Source: CBEULR01 sp965544035 (GTDB taxonomy: Bacteria > Bacillota > Desulfotomaculia > Desulfotomaculales > Desulforudaceae). Taken from it: 64,000 nt of DNA. A program made the translations under genes and the position numbers. The stretch is taken from the NCBI GenBank assembly GCA_965544035.1, contig CBEULR010000012.1, forward strand, positions 4,484 through 68,483. The letters are read 5' to 3'. Below are positions 8,727 to 16,693 of this stretch, one piece after another. Position 1 is the stretch's first letter. Each line of letters starts with the position of its first letter. The notes under the pieces were generated by a model, which made no database searches, was not told the origin of the DNA, and saw only the letters and a program-made list of their open reading frames with translations.

Positions 8727-9679
8727 ACTTTAGCCCTCCTTAACAGCGACCCCGGCAGTGCGTAGCGGTAGAACGTACCCGCCGGATCGAGCAACTGGCT
8801 GATGATACGGTCCGCTTCATCCGGATCGTCGGTATCGACGACGGAAGCCAAGGCACTGATATACTTGGCGCCCACGTCGATCACATCATCCAGCGGCCCG
8901 TAGCAGCCGGTGCAGGGCATATTCGCACTGATGCACTGGTTGCCGCAGCCGGCCCGAGTAACGGGACCCATACAGGGCAGGCCCTGCTCCAGCAGGCACT
9001 TCTCGGGATCAACTTTGAATTCGAACGGCTGACGGAACTCCTTAACCTTCTTGTCGGTCTTGATCCGGCTACAGGTATTGCAGAGTGTAACGTTTTCACA
9101 GCCCGCGTAGGACCCAACAGGCGGAAGCTGTCCCTTTACAATCGCCATGACAACGTTCCAGATCTGGGTGTAAGTGGGCGGGCAGCCCGGCACGTAGTAC
9201 TCGACATCCACCACGTCGGTCAGGCATTTCACTTCTTTATAGAACTCCGGAAGCTCGATCTCGCCTTCCGGCACTTTGGTCACAGTTTTGGGGAGGACTT
9301 TCTCCGGGTTTTCCGTGGATGGCGATTCGAAATAGACCCGGTTCAAGATGGCGCCCTGTTTCTTGAAGTTGGCCAGGCCCGGGATGCCGCCGGAAATGGC
9401 ACAGGCCCCGAAGGCCACCATGACCTTGGACTTCTGCCGCAGGAGCTTGGCAATGTGCTCGTTCTCCGAATTCCGTATGGCGCCGTGATACAGGCAGACA
9501 TCGATGTATCCGTCCTCATACGATTCCAGGTCACTGTATTTAAAGTCGGTCGCGAGCGGCCAGAAAACGATGTCCGCCGCCTCGGCCAGGTCGATAACCT
9601 TTTCGGCTATGTCCAACGTGGCCACGTCACAACCGCCGCAGGCTGCGCCCCAGTAGGAGGCTAATTTCAGCTTACTCAT
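8723..9679 (-). CDS. mvhG: [NiFe] hydrogenase small subunit MvhG-type
   Basis: An iron-sulfur electron-transfer subunit of 318 residues. The N-terminal GAACGGCD gives C14 and C17 of the proximal [4Fe-4S] cluster, with FGACAISGG and VPGCPP providing the rest. The C-terminal half has further cysteines (CENVTLCNTC, GLPCMGP, AGCGNQC, MPCTGC) for two more clusters. I start at 9679 (MSKLKLASYWGAACGG) because GGGGAGGG lies just upstream and there is no room for a leader peptide; the longer open frame runs back into mvhD. There is no Tat signal, so the enzyme is cytoplasmic. One base separates it from the mvhD stop. Confidence 0.94.
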   Translation of the reverse strand: MSKLKLASYWGAACGGCDVATLDIAEKVIDLAEAADIVFWPLATDFKYSDLESYEDGYIDVCLYHGAIRNSENEHIAKLLRQKSKVMVAFGACAISGGIPGLANFKKQGAILNRVYFESPSTENPEKVLPKTVTKVPEGEIELPEFYKEVKCLTDVVDVEYYVPGCPPTYTQIWNVVMAIVKGQLPPVGSYAGCENVTLCNTCSRIKTDKKVKEFRQPFEFKVDPEKCLLEQGLPCMGPVTRAGCGNQCISANMPCTGCYGPLDDVIDVGAKYISALASVVDTDDPDEADRIISQLLDPAGTFYRYALPGSLLRRAKV

Positions 9680-9680
9680 C

Positions 9681-10121
9681 TTAACCCTCCCCTCCGGCTG
9701 CAACCTGGCACTCTTTCTTAAACGGGCCAAGCCGCCTGAGATCTTCGGTGAAGTCATGGATGATCTGCGCAAACACCGTACCTTCCGCCGCAGACACCCA
9801 TTCTAAACGTACTCTTTCCTTTTCGACGCCAAGCTGCGCCAATACCTCGGACATCAGCTTGAAACGGCGCATCGTCTTGTAATTGCCACTAACATAGTGG
9901 CAGTCACCGGGGTGTCAACCCGCCACCAAAACGCCGTCTGCTCCGTCGCTCAAGGCTTTAAATACAAACTGCGGGTCAACGCGGCCGGAGCACATCACCC
10001 GGATGATTCTCACGTTCGGTGGATACTGAAGCCTGGAGACACCGGCCAGGTCAGCACCGCCGTAACTGCACCAGTTACACAGAAACGCGATGATTTTGGG
10101 TTCAAAATTCGATTTCTCCAT
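9681..10121 (-). CDS. mvhD: Hydrogenase iron-sulfur subunit MvhD, selenoprotein
   Basis: MvhD (146 residues) carries a [2Fe-2S] cluster and passes electrons from the hydrogenase to heterodisulfide-reductase-type partners. Conserved cysteines are C15, C18 (LCNWCSYGGAD) and C44 (VMCSGR). The TGA at 9915-9917 interrupts the motif VLVAG-x-HPGDCHY exactly at the conserved cysteine (residue 69), and the frame continues to 9681. Archaeal VhuD proteins are known selenoproteins at this subunit. A perfect hairpin follows the TGA. The start at 10121 (MEKSNFEPKI) has GAAGGGGCGGGA upstream; an ATG 18 bases earlier lacks a site. It is the first gene of mvhDGA. No hdrA lies next to it. Confidence 0.93.
9884..9902 (-). 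promoter_or_regulatory. SECIS hairpin of mvhD
   Basis: Twelve bases after the TGA, TGCCACT-ATGTT-AGTGGCA forms a perfect 7-bp stem with a 5-base loop containing GU. Distance, stem length and loop match the bacterial SECIS design read by SelB, in which the hairpin starts about 11 bases after the UGA. It lies inside coding sequence (CHYVSGN), so its perfect symmetry is unlikely to be a by-product of the protein sequence alone. Confidence 0.75.
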
Positions 10122-10215
10122 TCCCGCCCCTTCTTTCATACAGACTTTGAAAGCTCAGCACCAGCACCAGCAGGTTTATTCGTTCTCTCACCTCCGTTAC
10201 CGTCTTTTTCCGTGC

Positions 10216-10348
10216 TCAATAAGAATAACCAACCGATTCGTCAACTGACTTAAACAGCAAGAAAGGCCGAAACCAACTTCCTCGCTTGTCTCGCAACCCT
10301 TGTCCGAATATTTTTTTCTATTCTAACAAAAGAACCTTCCAGCATCAA
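10216..10348 (-). promoter_or_regulatory. Two candidate sigma-A promoters for mvhDGA
   Basis: In the spacer between murJ and mvhD the minus strand shows TTGATG (10343-10348) and TAGAAT (10320-10325) with a 17-base spacer, and nearer the gene TTGACG (10239-10244) and TATTGA (10216-10221), also with 17 bases. Either could start mvhDGA; the upstream pair has the better -10 and the downstream pair the better -35. The rest of the 10140-10400 spacer has no gene that I can see. Confidence 0.5.
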
Positions 10349-10400
10349 GCCTTTCCAACACTAAACCGGCAACACTTGCTTTTTTGAAAACATTTGCCCG

Positions 10401-11990
10401 TTAATGGCGAACCCGAAAAGCATATAGTTTGGCCCCCAGGACGGACCGGCCAAAACGAGCCACATTGATCAATTCGTCAAGCCGGAGTAAGAATCCTGCA
10501 ACAAAAAACATAAGTGCACCCACAATGATGTCCAAAATTATACGGATCAGGAGAGCCATGCCTGACCCGGCAAACACCCCGGCGAGAAAAGCATCGGTAA
10601 AGTGCACCACCAGGACCATCACCGCGGCAGCGGCAATCACGCCGCCCAAAAAACGCAGAAGATCGGCAGTCAAGACGGGCAGGCGGCGGTGCAGCAGATA
10701 GGCCAGGATTACCATGTTCAGCAGGGCCGTGATCGAAGTGCCCAGCGCCAGTCCGGCATGCGCGAAATAACCCATCAGTGCCAGGCTCGCCCCGAACTTC
10801 ACCACCAGCGTGCTGAGCGTGATCACCACCGGGGTGCGCGTGTCCTGCATGGCGAAGAAACCACGGCTCAAAATCATCACCATGCACAGCCCGATCAATC
10901 CGATGGAGAAGAACAGAAGCGCCGCTGCCGTCATTTCGGTCGCCCGGGCGTCGAAGGCCCCGCGCTGGAACAGAAGCGTGACGATCGGCTCGCGCAGGAT
11001 CAGGATACCCGCGCCCGCCGGAATGGTCAGCATCAGCACTACCTTGATCCCGCGGCGCAGGGTGGCCGCCATCTCGGCCGGTTTGTTCTCGGCAATCTGC
11101 TTCGACAAGGTCGGAAAGATGGCCGTGGAGATGGCCAGGACAAACAGGCTCTGCGGGAGCTGGATCAGCTTGTTCGCGTAGTTCAGCGCGGCGATGCTGC
11201 CCTCGGCCAGGCCCGAAGCCAGCACCCAGTCCACCATCAGGTAGATCTGGTTCACCGAGAGGCCCAGCGTCAGCGGGAACACCAGCGCCAGCACCCGTTT
11301 AACCTCGGGATGACGGAAATCAAAGATGAAGTGGTAGCGAAAACCGGCCCGCCGCAGGACCGGAATCTGGATCAGCGCCATGGTGAGCGCACCGCCCAGC
11401 GCCCCTGCCGCCAGGCCGTACACCCCATAAAACCGGCCCAGTACCAGCGCGCCGAAGATGATGACGATGTTCATCGCCGCCGAGCCGAAGGCCGGGATGC
11501 CGAAGATATTGTTCGCGTTCAGGATGCCCATGAAAAGCCCCGCCAGGCTGAAGAAGACAATGGAAGGAAGCATGAAAATGGTCAACTGCACGGCCAGATT
11601 AAAGGTTTCGGGCGGGAAGCCCTGCCCCAGCAGTCCCACGATCAGCGGCGCGGCCAGCATACCCACGAGCGCGGCGGCCACCGTAAAAACCACCAGCGCA
11701 TTGGTGACGAGGCTGCACAGCCGCCAGGCCTCGTCGCGCTGTCCCTTGGCCACATACTCCGCAAAGATCGGCACGATAACCGTGGCCAGCGCCAGTCCGG
11801 CCACACCGTAAAAGATGCTCGGAATGGTGTAAGCCACCAGATAGGCATCGGTGGCACTGGTGGCTCCAAACTGATGGGCGATCGCCGTCTCCCGGCCCAA
11901 ACCCAGGAGGCGGGACAGCCCCGACATAATCATCACAATAATTGTCGCCCGAGCGACTACCTGTCCTGTAGACAATGGCGTATCCTCCAC
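10401..11990 (-). CDS. murJ: Lipid II flippase MurJ (MviN)
   Basis: A 529-residue polytopic inner-membrane protein of the MOP superfamily with about 14 hydrophobic segments across its length. It moves the undecaprenyl-linked peptidoglycan precursor to the outer face. The N-terminus, with GLSRLLGLGRETAIAHQFGA, is the family's hallmark first loop, and NANNIFGIPAF and LNYANKLIQLPQSLF are further conserved stretches. Length is normal. It stands alone between the hydrogenase promoter region and the transposase gene, so it has probably its own transcript. Such genes also occur in glycan loci, but the sequence is typical MurJ rather than Wzx. Confidence 0.9.
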   Translation of the reverse strand: MEDTPLSTGQVVARATIIVMIMSGLSRLLGLGRETAIAHQFGATSATDAYLVAYTIPSIFYGVAGLALATVIVPIFAEYVAKGQRDEAWRLCSLVTNALVVFTVAAALVGMLAAPLIVGLLGQGFPPETFNLAVQLTIFMLPSIVFFSLAGLFMGILNANNIFGIPAFGSAAMNIVIIFGALVLGRFYGVYGLAAGALGGALTMALIQIPVLRRAGFRYHFIFDFRHPEVKRVLALVFPLTLGLSVNQIYLMVDWVLASGLAEGSIAALNYANKLIQLPQSLFVLAISTAIFPTLSKQIAENKPAEMAATLRRGIKVVLMLTIPAGAGILILREPIVTLLFQRGAFDARATEMTAAALLFFSIGLIGLCMVMILSRGFFAMQDTRTPVVITLSTLVVKFGASLALMGYFAHAGLALGTSITALLNMVILAYLLHRRLPVLTADLLRFLGGVIAAAAVMVLVVHFTDAFLAGVFAGSGMALLIRIILDIIVGALMFFVAGFLLRLDELINVARFGRSVLGAKLYAFRVRH

Positions 11991-12038
11991 TCAGCTAAGA
12001 TAGATACTAACACCGCCGTTCAGGCCAGGCAAGTACCA

Positions 12039-12074
12039 ACCACAGGGACGGTTCTTGCGGCCGGTCCCCGTGGT
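12039..12074. repeat. REP-like palindrome R1 next to the RAYT transposase gene
   Basis: ACCACAGGGAC and GTCCCCGTGGT pair (10 bp, one mismatch) around a loop containing GGTTCTTGCGGCC. It lies 19 bases after the transposase stop codon. The word GGACGGTTCTTG recurs as GGCGGTTCTTGTGG near 19305, as its inverse near 19865 and as AACGGTTCTTGTGGCC near 26510, which defines a dispersed family. Confidence 0.65.
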
Positions 12075-12092
12075 TATGCGGTCGACCGGCTG

Positions 12093-12857
12093 TTATCGGA
12101 TGGTTAAGCGATGAAGCCCCTGCACCGTCTTCATCCAGGCATCAGCCCGCTCCGGGTCGTCCTCAAGACTGTACCTGACTGACGTCAGCACCCGGACAAT
12201 TACCGGAGTGGTCGTTCCGAGGAATTGCGCGATTGTCAGCTCGGGGTAATCCAGACAGTGGCGGGCTGTGAAAACAAAGAGCTGTCTGGCATCCCGCGCA
12301 CGGTGATTCGCACCGGGAGCTCGCACCTGTTCGGGAGAAACCCGTGTCAGCCTGCAGACCTCTACCATCAGTTTACTCAGCCGTTTTTCGGTCTCGCGCC
12401 CAATTCTCGGAGGCTCGTATCGCACGCGCGGCGTCTCTGAAGGGGGAGCCCCCTCCCCTTCGCGCGCGTCCAGATCATCCTGTTGGCTGCCGAACCACCG
12501 GTATGCTTCAGGATCGGATACCAGACCGGCCTTTACCGGCTCCAACCGCATGTGACGGATAATTCCCATTATCCGCGCCCGGCCGCGCACCCGTATGATT
12601 TTCGAATCCTTGAGTCTGGGGCTAAAACTGTGCAGGGCCGCGCGCATGTACTCCACCGCAGAAATGACATCTTTACCTTCGGCCGGGGGCTTAACCAAGC
12701 AATGCACATGGTCGGGCATTACCAAGTAGGCTAGTATTGTAAGATTATTGTCATCAGCATTATTAATTAGAAACTGAATCAGAGCCTCATAATCACTATC
12801 TGTTCCGAGTTCAGCTTGAGTGAATCCCTGAATGATGATATGATATGCTTCAACCAT
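12093..12857 (-). CDS. REP-associated tyrosine transposase (RAYT), Y1/HUH family, with DnaA-like C-terminal domain
   Basis: A 254-residue protein with an N-terminal IS200/Y1-type domain. MPDHVHCLV gives the HxH metal-binding pair H50/H52, and Tyr70 (VEYMRAALHSF) is the likely DNA-joining tyrosine. The C-terminal ~90 residues (ARDARQLFVFTARHCLDYPE.., IAQFLGTTTPVI) resemble the DnaA domain IV helix-turn-helix found in a subset of RAYTs. RAYTs do not form classic insertion sequences; they act on REP palindromes in trans. The neighbouring palindrome at 12039-12074 and three more copies in the window fit. No ribosome site stands out. Confidence 0.85.
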   Translation of the reverse strand: MVEAYHIIIQGFTQAELGTDSDYEALIQFLINNADDNNLTILAYLVMPDHVHCLVKPPAEGKDVISAVEYMRAALHSFSPRLKDSKIIRVRGRARIMGIIRHMRLEPVKAGLVSDPEAYRWFGSQQDDLDAREGEGAPPSETPRVRYEPPRIGRETEKRLSKLMVEVCRLTRVSPEQVRAPGANHRARDARQLFVFTARHCLDYPELTIAQFLGTTTPVIVRVLTSVRYSLEDDPERADAWMKTVQGLHRLTIR

Positions 12858-13013
12858 GGCTTGTACCGTTCACCCCCGCTACCGCATGGTAAATATAATA
12901 TCGGAATAAACCAACTCTAGTCAAACGTTCTATCGATATATGAATAGCACACTCTTCGCACTGAACTTCGCATCATTTCTGAAGGGTAAGAAGAACAATT
13001 GCAGGAGCAGCAA

Positions 13014-13406
13014 ATGAAGAATGGGCTTGATATGGAAAAGCTGGATATTGGGAAGCGCCTAAAAGAACTGCGCGAAAATGCCGAACTCAGCGGCAAGGCC
13101 CTGGCTGAGAAAGCCAATATCGCTCAGTCTACGATCAGCGAGATCGAATCCGGCAAGACAACCCCCGGGATCCGGATACTGGAAAAGATTTGCCGGGCTC
13201 TTGGGATAACGCCGGCTGAGTTTTTCAATCCGGACACCACCCGTCACAAGCCGTTGCCGGCAGACCTGGCCCGGATGGTGGAAAAAGCCCGCCGACTCCG
13301 TCCGGAACAGCGCGCCGTCGTTGGCCTGATTATTGATGCCTTCCTGCAGCAAAACGGTGACTGCGCTGCTGAAGATCGCCCCCCTTACAAACCCTCCGCC
13401 GACTGA
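13014..13406 (+). CDS. XRE-family transcriptional regulator
   Basis: A 130-residue DNA-binding protein. A helix-turn-helix of the Cro/CI type spans about residues 8-63 (GKRLKELRENAELSGKALAE, STISEIESGKTTPGI), followed by a helical tail without a known ligand or protease domain. The start is the ATG at 13014 with GGAG 6 bases upstream; a TTG at 12999 in the same frame lacks a site. It stands alone on the plus strand between the RAYT gene and the SLH protein gene. Similar SinR/HipB-like regulators often control their own gene or nearby mobile functions, but no operator is visible. Confidence 0.85.
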   Translation: MKNGLDMEKLDIGKRLKELRENAELSGKALAEKANIAQSTISEIESGKTTPGIRILEKICRALGITPAEFFNPDTTRHKPLPADLARMVEKARRLRPEQRAVVGLIIDAFLQQNGDCAAEDRPPYKPSAD

Positions 13407-13478
13407 CAAGATGATGATACATTCGTCAAAATCCACCACATCCCCTGCAAACGCCTTGGACTACCACTAGATCGCCCA

Positions 13479-16472
13479 TCACGAATGCACCGACACCTGC
13501 TGCCATCTAAGAAACGGGTAGCCCTCATTTCTGTCCGGATCGATGCCCCATACGGTATCAAAATCCCAACCCGGGTACGTTTCCCGCCGCTTCATTTGTT
13601 CCGTAGTCTTGCCTTCACCGCCGGCAGACGCCGTGCAACCCGATGTTCCTGTGTCCCAATAGCTGTTCTCAACAGGACCATTGCCGTTTCCAACCAGACC
13701 TCCGGAGCGATTGCTAACACTACCGCTGTTATAGCTGTTGATAATTTTCCCGGTCGAAACGTTATACCCAACCAGCCCGCCGGCCTGCGTTCCACTAACA
13801 CTGCCGCGGCTATAGCAATTCCCAATGGAATTGTTGTTCCGACCAACCAGGCCTCCGGTGTTGCCGCTTCCACTTACTGCGGCAAGGTTGCAACTGTATA
13901 CTATGGAGCCCTTGTTTTGCCCGACCAATCCCCCGGTAAAAGCACTTCCGCAAACCGAACCGGCAACAGAACAGTTGCTGATGATTCCACTGGAGTGACA
14001 CCCAACCAGTCCACCTGTGGTAAAGATTCCGCCGGTAACACAGACCTCCTCAACACGCAGGTTCCTGATCTCAGCGTCTGCCGAGGTATAGCCGAACAGA
14101 CCAACATTATCATCGGTCGGCCTGTCGATCCGCAAGCCGGTAATCCGATACCCGTTGCCGTTGAATTTGCCCGTAAACTGGCGGTCTCGAACGCCGAGAG
14201 GTCTCCAACCCTTTCCACCATCATATCCCGGGCCTTCCGCGGACAGATAGTGACTCAAATCAATATCGTTTATCAGAATAAAACTGTCCCCCAAATGGTT
14301 TCGTACATTGTCCAGGTGATAGGGGTTGGAAATCCGCCACGGATCACTTTCCGAACCATCCCCGCCGGCAAACGGAAGCGTCTCCGGAAACACCGCCGTT
14401 ACCACGCCTGAACCCGGCTCATATGTCACCGACTCGGCTTCGGCTACCGTGAAGAAATCGGCTTCTAGTCCATCCAACGTAAACCCCGGCTTTGGACTCA
14501 GGGTGATGGTGGCGGTGTAGACGGTATTGGACCGGAACAAAGCGTCGTCCGGATCCCAGGTGACCTCTCCGCGGTACTGCTCATTCTCGGTGATGGAATC
14601 CACCGGTGCCTCCCCGGTTATCGGTGCGGCAACCCCTTTGATTTCCCTGATGCTGACAATAACCGCCTTCAGTCCTCTTGCCTTTCCATTATTGAAGGCC
14701 TCCACGGCCGCCATCAGTTCCGCGACCACAGCTTCGATCTCCTGCGGCGACGTCACCGCATCCCGGGCGGCTTCGGCCTCCCTGATGGCCGCATCCAAAG
14801 CATCTTTTGCCTCTGGTGTCACCCAGTATCTGCCCGGTTCGACATCCGAACCGTCCGCACTGATCACCACATCCACCATCGCCGCCTGGGCTTGTGCGAT
14901 AGCGTCGTCCACAGCCGACAGCGGCAGTTCTTCCACAATCACCTCCGCCGTGGCCTTGATCCTCGCGTCGGCGGCGGAAGCAGCCGTGATCAATGCCGTT
15001 CCCGCAGCGACCGGCGTTACGATTCCGGCTTCAACGGTGGCCACCGCATTATTGCTGGAAGACCAGATCACCTTCTTATTGCTCGCATTGGCCGGGCTCA
15101 CCGTTGCTGTGATTATTCCCTTCGCCCCACCCGCCATCAGAGTCATCGTCGACGGCGAGACGGATACAGCGGTCACCTTCACGGTTGATTGGCGACTCCG
15201 GTCGCTGCCGGTCACGCCGGAAACCTTCTTACCGCTCACAGTCCCCGTGACACCTGCAGCAACCTCGACCTTGGCCGGAGTCTGCTCTATCCTCGAACCA
15301 TCAGCGTTAATGTGCGCCGTTCCGATCCCTCCCGCACCGGTAACGCTCGCCTTGGCATCAAGAATCAGTTCCTCGACCGTGCCCTCGACAATCTCGATCT
15401 CCACGTCCCGCGCCTTCACATAAACTGTCCCAAAGTGGCCGGCGAGGGTGACCCGGGTTCCGGCGGGGACAACCTCGGAGATGGTAACCGTTTCGAATCC
15501 CGCTCCCGTCACAGCGGCCTCGACCAACGCCGCGCCCGATTCCAGCGTTACCGCATCAATGATCGTGTTTCCCGCAGCAATAACCCGCACCCCGTCCTTC
15601 GCCACCGTGATACCGGACAAGCTGCAGTCCTCCAGAGCAACACTGTTCGCGCCGCCGCCCTTGATGGTGGTCTTCCCTTCAACGGTGACGTTCCGCAGGG
15701 TGACGTCCCCATCACCGATGCCGTCGGCCAGGAGCAGATCTCCGGTAATGATCAAATTCCGCAGCACGACACCGGCGACCTCTACGATCGCGTCGCCGTG
15801 GATGGTCTCGGTTCCGTCAACCGGTCCGTACGTTCCGGCTGCATCATAGACTTGGTTGTATGTGATGGTGGTTATCCGGGAGGCCGAGAAGCGGGCCGTT
15901 CGGTCGAGAGTGACCACGGCTTCGGCCCGGGTAATCGGATTTCGGGCCCCGAAGGTGCCGTCGGTGTAGCCACACATTATACCGGCCGCTACCGCCGCAT
16001 TGACGGTGTCAGCAGCCCATGCGGCAATGGTTCCGGTATCCTGAAAGACGGCCTGTGGAGCATCATCTCCGAGCTGCAGGAGTCGCGAGACAATCGAGGC
16101 AACCTCTTGGCGGGTAATGGCGTTGTGCGGTTTGAAGGTGCCGTCGCTGTATCCGCCGGCATAACCCGCCTCAACAGCGGCGGCCACTTCACCATAAAAC
16201 CAATCGGACCGATTGACATCCCGGAAAGCGGCTTTTGCTTGCGGATCTTGAATCCCGAACGCTCTGTTCACCAGAGCCACGAATTCTGCGCGCGTGACAC
16301 TGCTGTTCGGCTTGAAGCTGCCGTCCGGGTACCCTCCGGCGAGTCCTTGATCCACCCACCTGATGATCTCCTTCTCTGCCCAGTGACCCTGGACGTCGAA
16401 AGGCTGGGCAACAGCGGTCCGAACGCCCGGCATAATGGAAAGAAGAAACAGTGCGATCACAACAACCTGCAT
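13479..16472 (-). CDS. S-layer homology (SLH) surface protein with Big_2-like and GLUG repeat regions
   Basis: A secreted cell-surface protein of ~997 residues. A hydrophobic signal peptide (QVVVIALFLLSIMPGV) is followed by three SLH domains (about 25-70, 85-135, 145-195; each with the GGYPDGTFKP/TRAE pattern) that bind pyruvylated cell-wall polymer. Then come a beta-solenoid-like region (about 200-420), a Big_2-type domain (about 425-510), a helical FIVAR-like stretch (about 510-600) and, from about 690, a C-terminal set of GLUG repeats (TGGLVGxNxG). The frame is open back to 16631, but those 53 residues are the end of the IS21 element. The ATG at 16472 lies only ~14 bases from the element and has no ribosome site, so the native start or promoter may be lost. 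Confidence 0.85.
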   Translation of the reverse strand: MQVVVIALFLLSIMPGVRTAVAQPFDVQGHWAEKEIIRWVDQGLAGGYPDGSFKPNSSVTRAEFVALVNRAFGIQDPQAKAAFRDVNRSDWFYGEVAAAVEAGYAGGYSDGTFKPHNAITRQEVASIVSRLLQLGDDAPQAVFQDTGTIAAWAADTVNAAVAAGIMCGYTDGTFGARNPITRAEAVVTLDRTARFSASRITTITYNQVYDAAGTYGPVDGTETIHGDAIVEVAGVVLRNLIITGDLLLADGIGDGDVTLRNVTVEGKTTIKGGGANSVALEDCSLSGITVAKDGVRVIAAGNTIIDAVTLESGAALVEAAVTGAGFETVTISEVVPAGTRVTLAGHFGTVYVKARDVEIEIVEGTVEELILDAKASVTGAGGIGTAHINADGSRIEQTPAKVEVAAGVTGTVSGKKVSGVTGSDRSRQSTVKVTAVSVSPSTMTLMAGGAKGIITATVSPANASNKKVIWSSSNNAVATVEAGIVTPVAAGTALITAASAADARIKATAEVIVEELPLSAVDDAIAQAQAAMVDVVISADGSDVEPGRYWVTPEAKDALDAAIREAEAARDAVTSPQEIEAVVAELMAAVEAFNNGKARGLKAVIVSIREIKGVAAPITGEAPVDSITENEQYRGEVTWDPDDALFRSNTVYTATITLSPKPGFTLDGLEADFFTVAEAESVTYEPGSGVVTAVFPETLPFAGGDGSESDPWRISNPYHLDNVRNHLGDSFILINDIDLSHYLSAEGPGYDGGKGWRPLGVRDRQFTGKFNGNGYRITGLRIDRPTDDNVGLFGYTSADAEIRNLRVEEVCVTGGIFTTGGLVGCHSSGIISNCSVAGSVCGSAFTGGLVGQNKGSIVYSCNLAAVSGSGNTGGLVGRNNNSIGNCYSRGSVSGTQAGGLVGYNVSTGKIINSYNSGSVSNRSGGLVGNGNGPVENSYWDTGTSGCTASAGGEGKTTEQMKRRETYPGWDFDTVWGIDPDRNEGYPFLRWQQVSVHS

Positions 16473-16693
16473 ATTTCGGGGCAAACCGGACACCCATTTC
16501 GGTTTATTCCGGACAGTCATTTCGGCCGAATCCGGACACCCATTTCGGTTTTTAACCGGACACTTTTGGCTCAAGTCCGAAATAGGTGTCCGGAATACCG
16601 AAACAAAACGGAAAAGCTGGTTGACGAACATAGCGGCGCTGGATAAACCTAGGCAGATGCTCTACCATCGACATAAAACGTCAAGGATGGTGG

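Noticed and set aside
10602..12107. A 501-residue plus-strand frame opposite murJ
   Set aside because: It is rich in His, Gln and Arg with no domain, and lies wholly antisense to murJ; a composition artefact.
15189..16646. A 485-residue plus-strand frame opposite the SLH gene
   Set aside because: No family features; the opposite strand encodes clear SLH and solenoid repeats.
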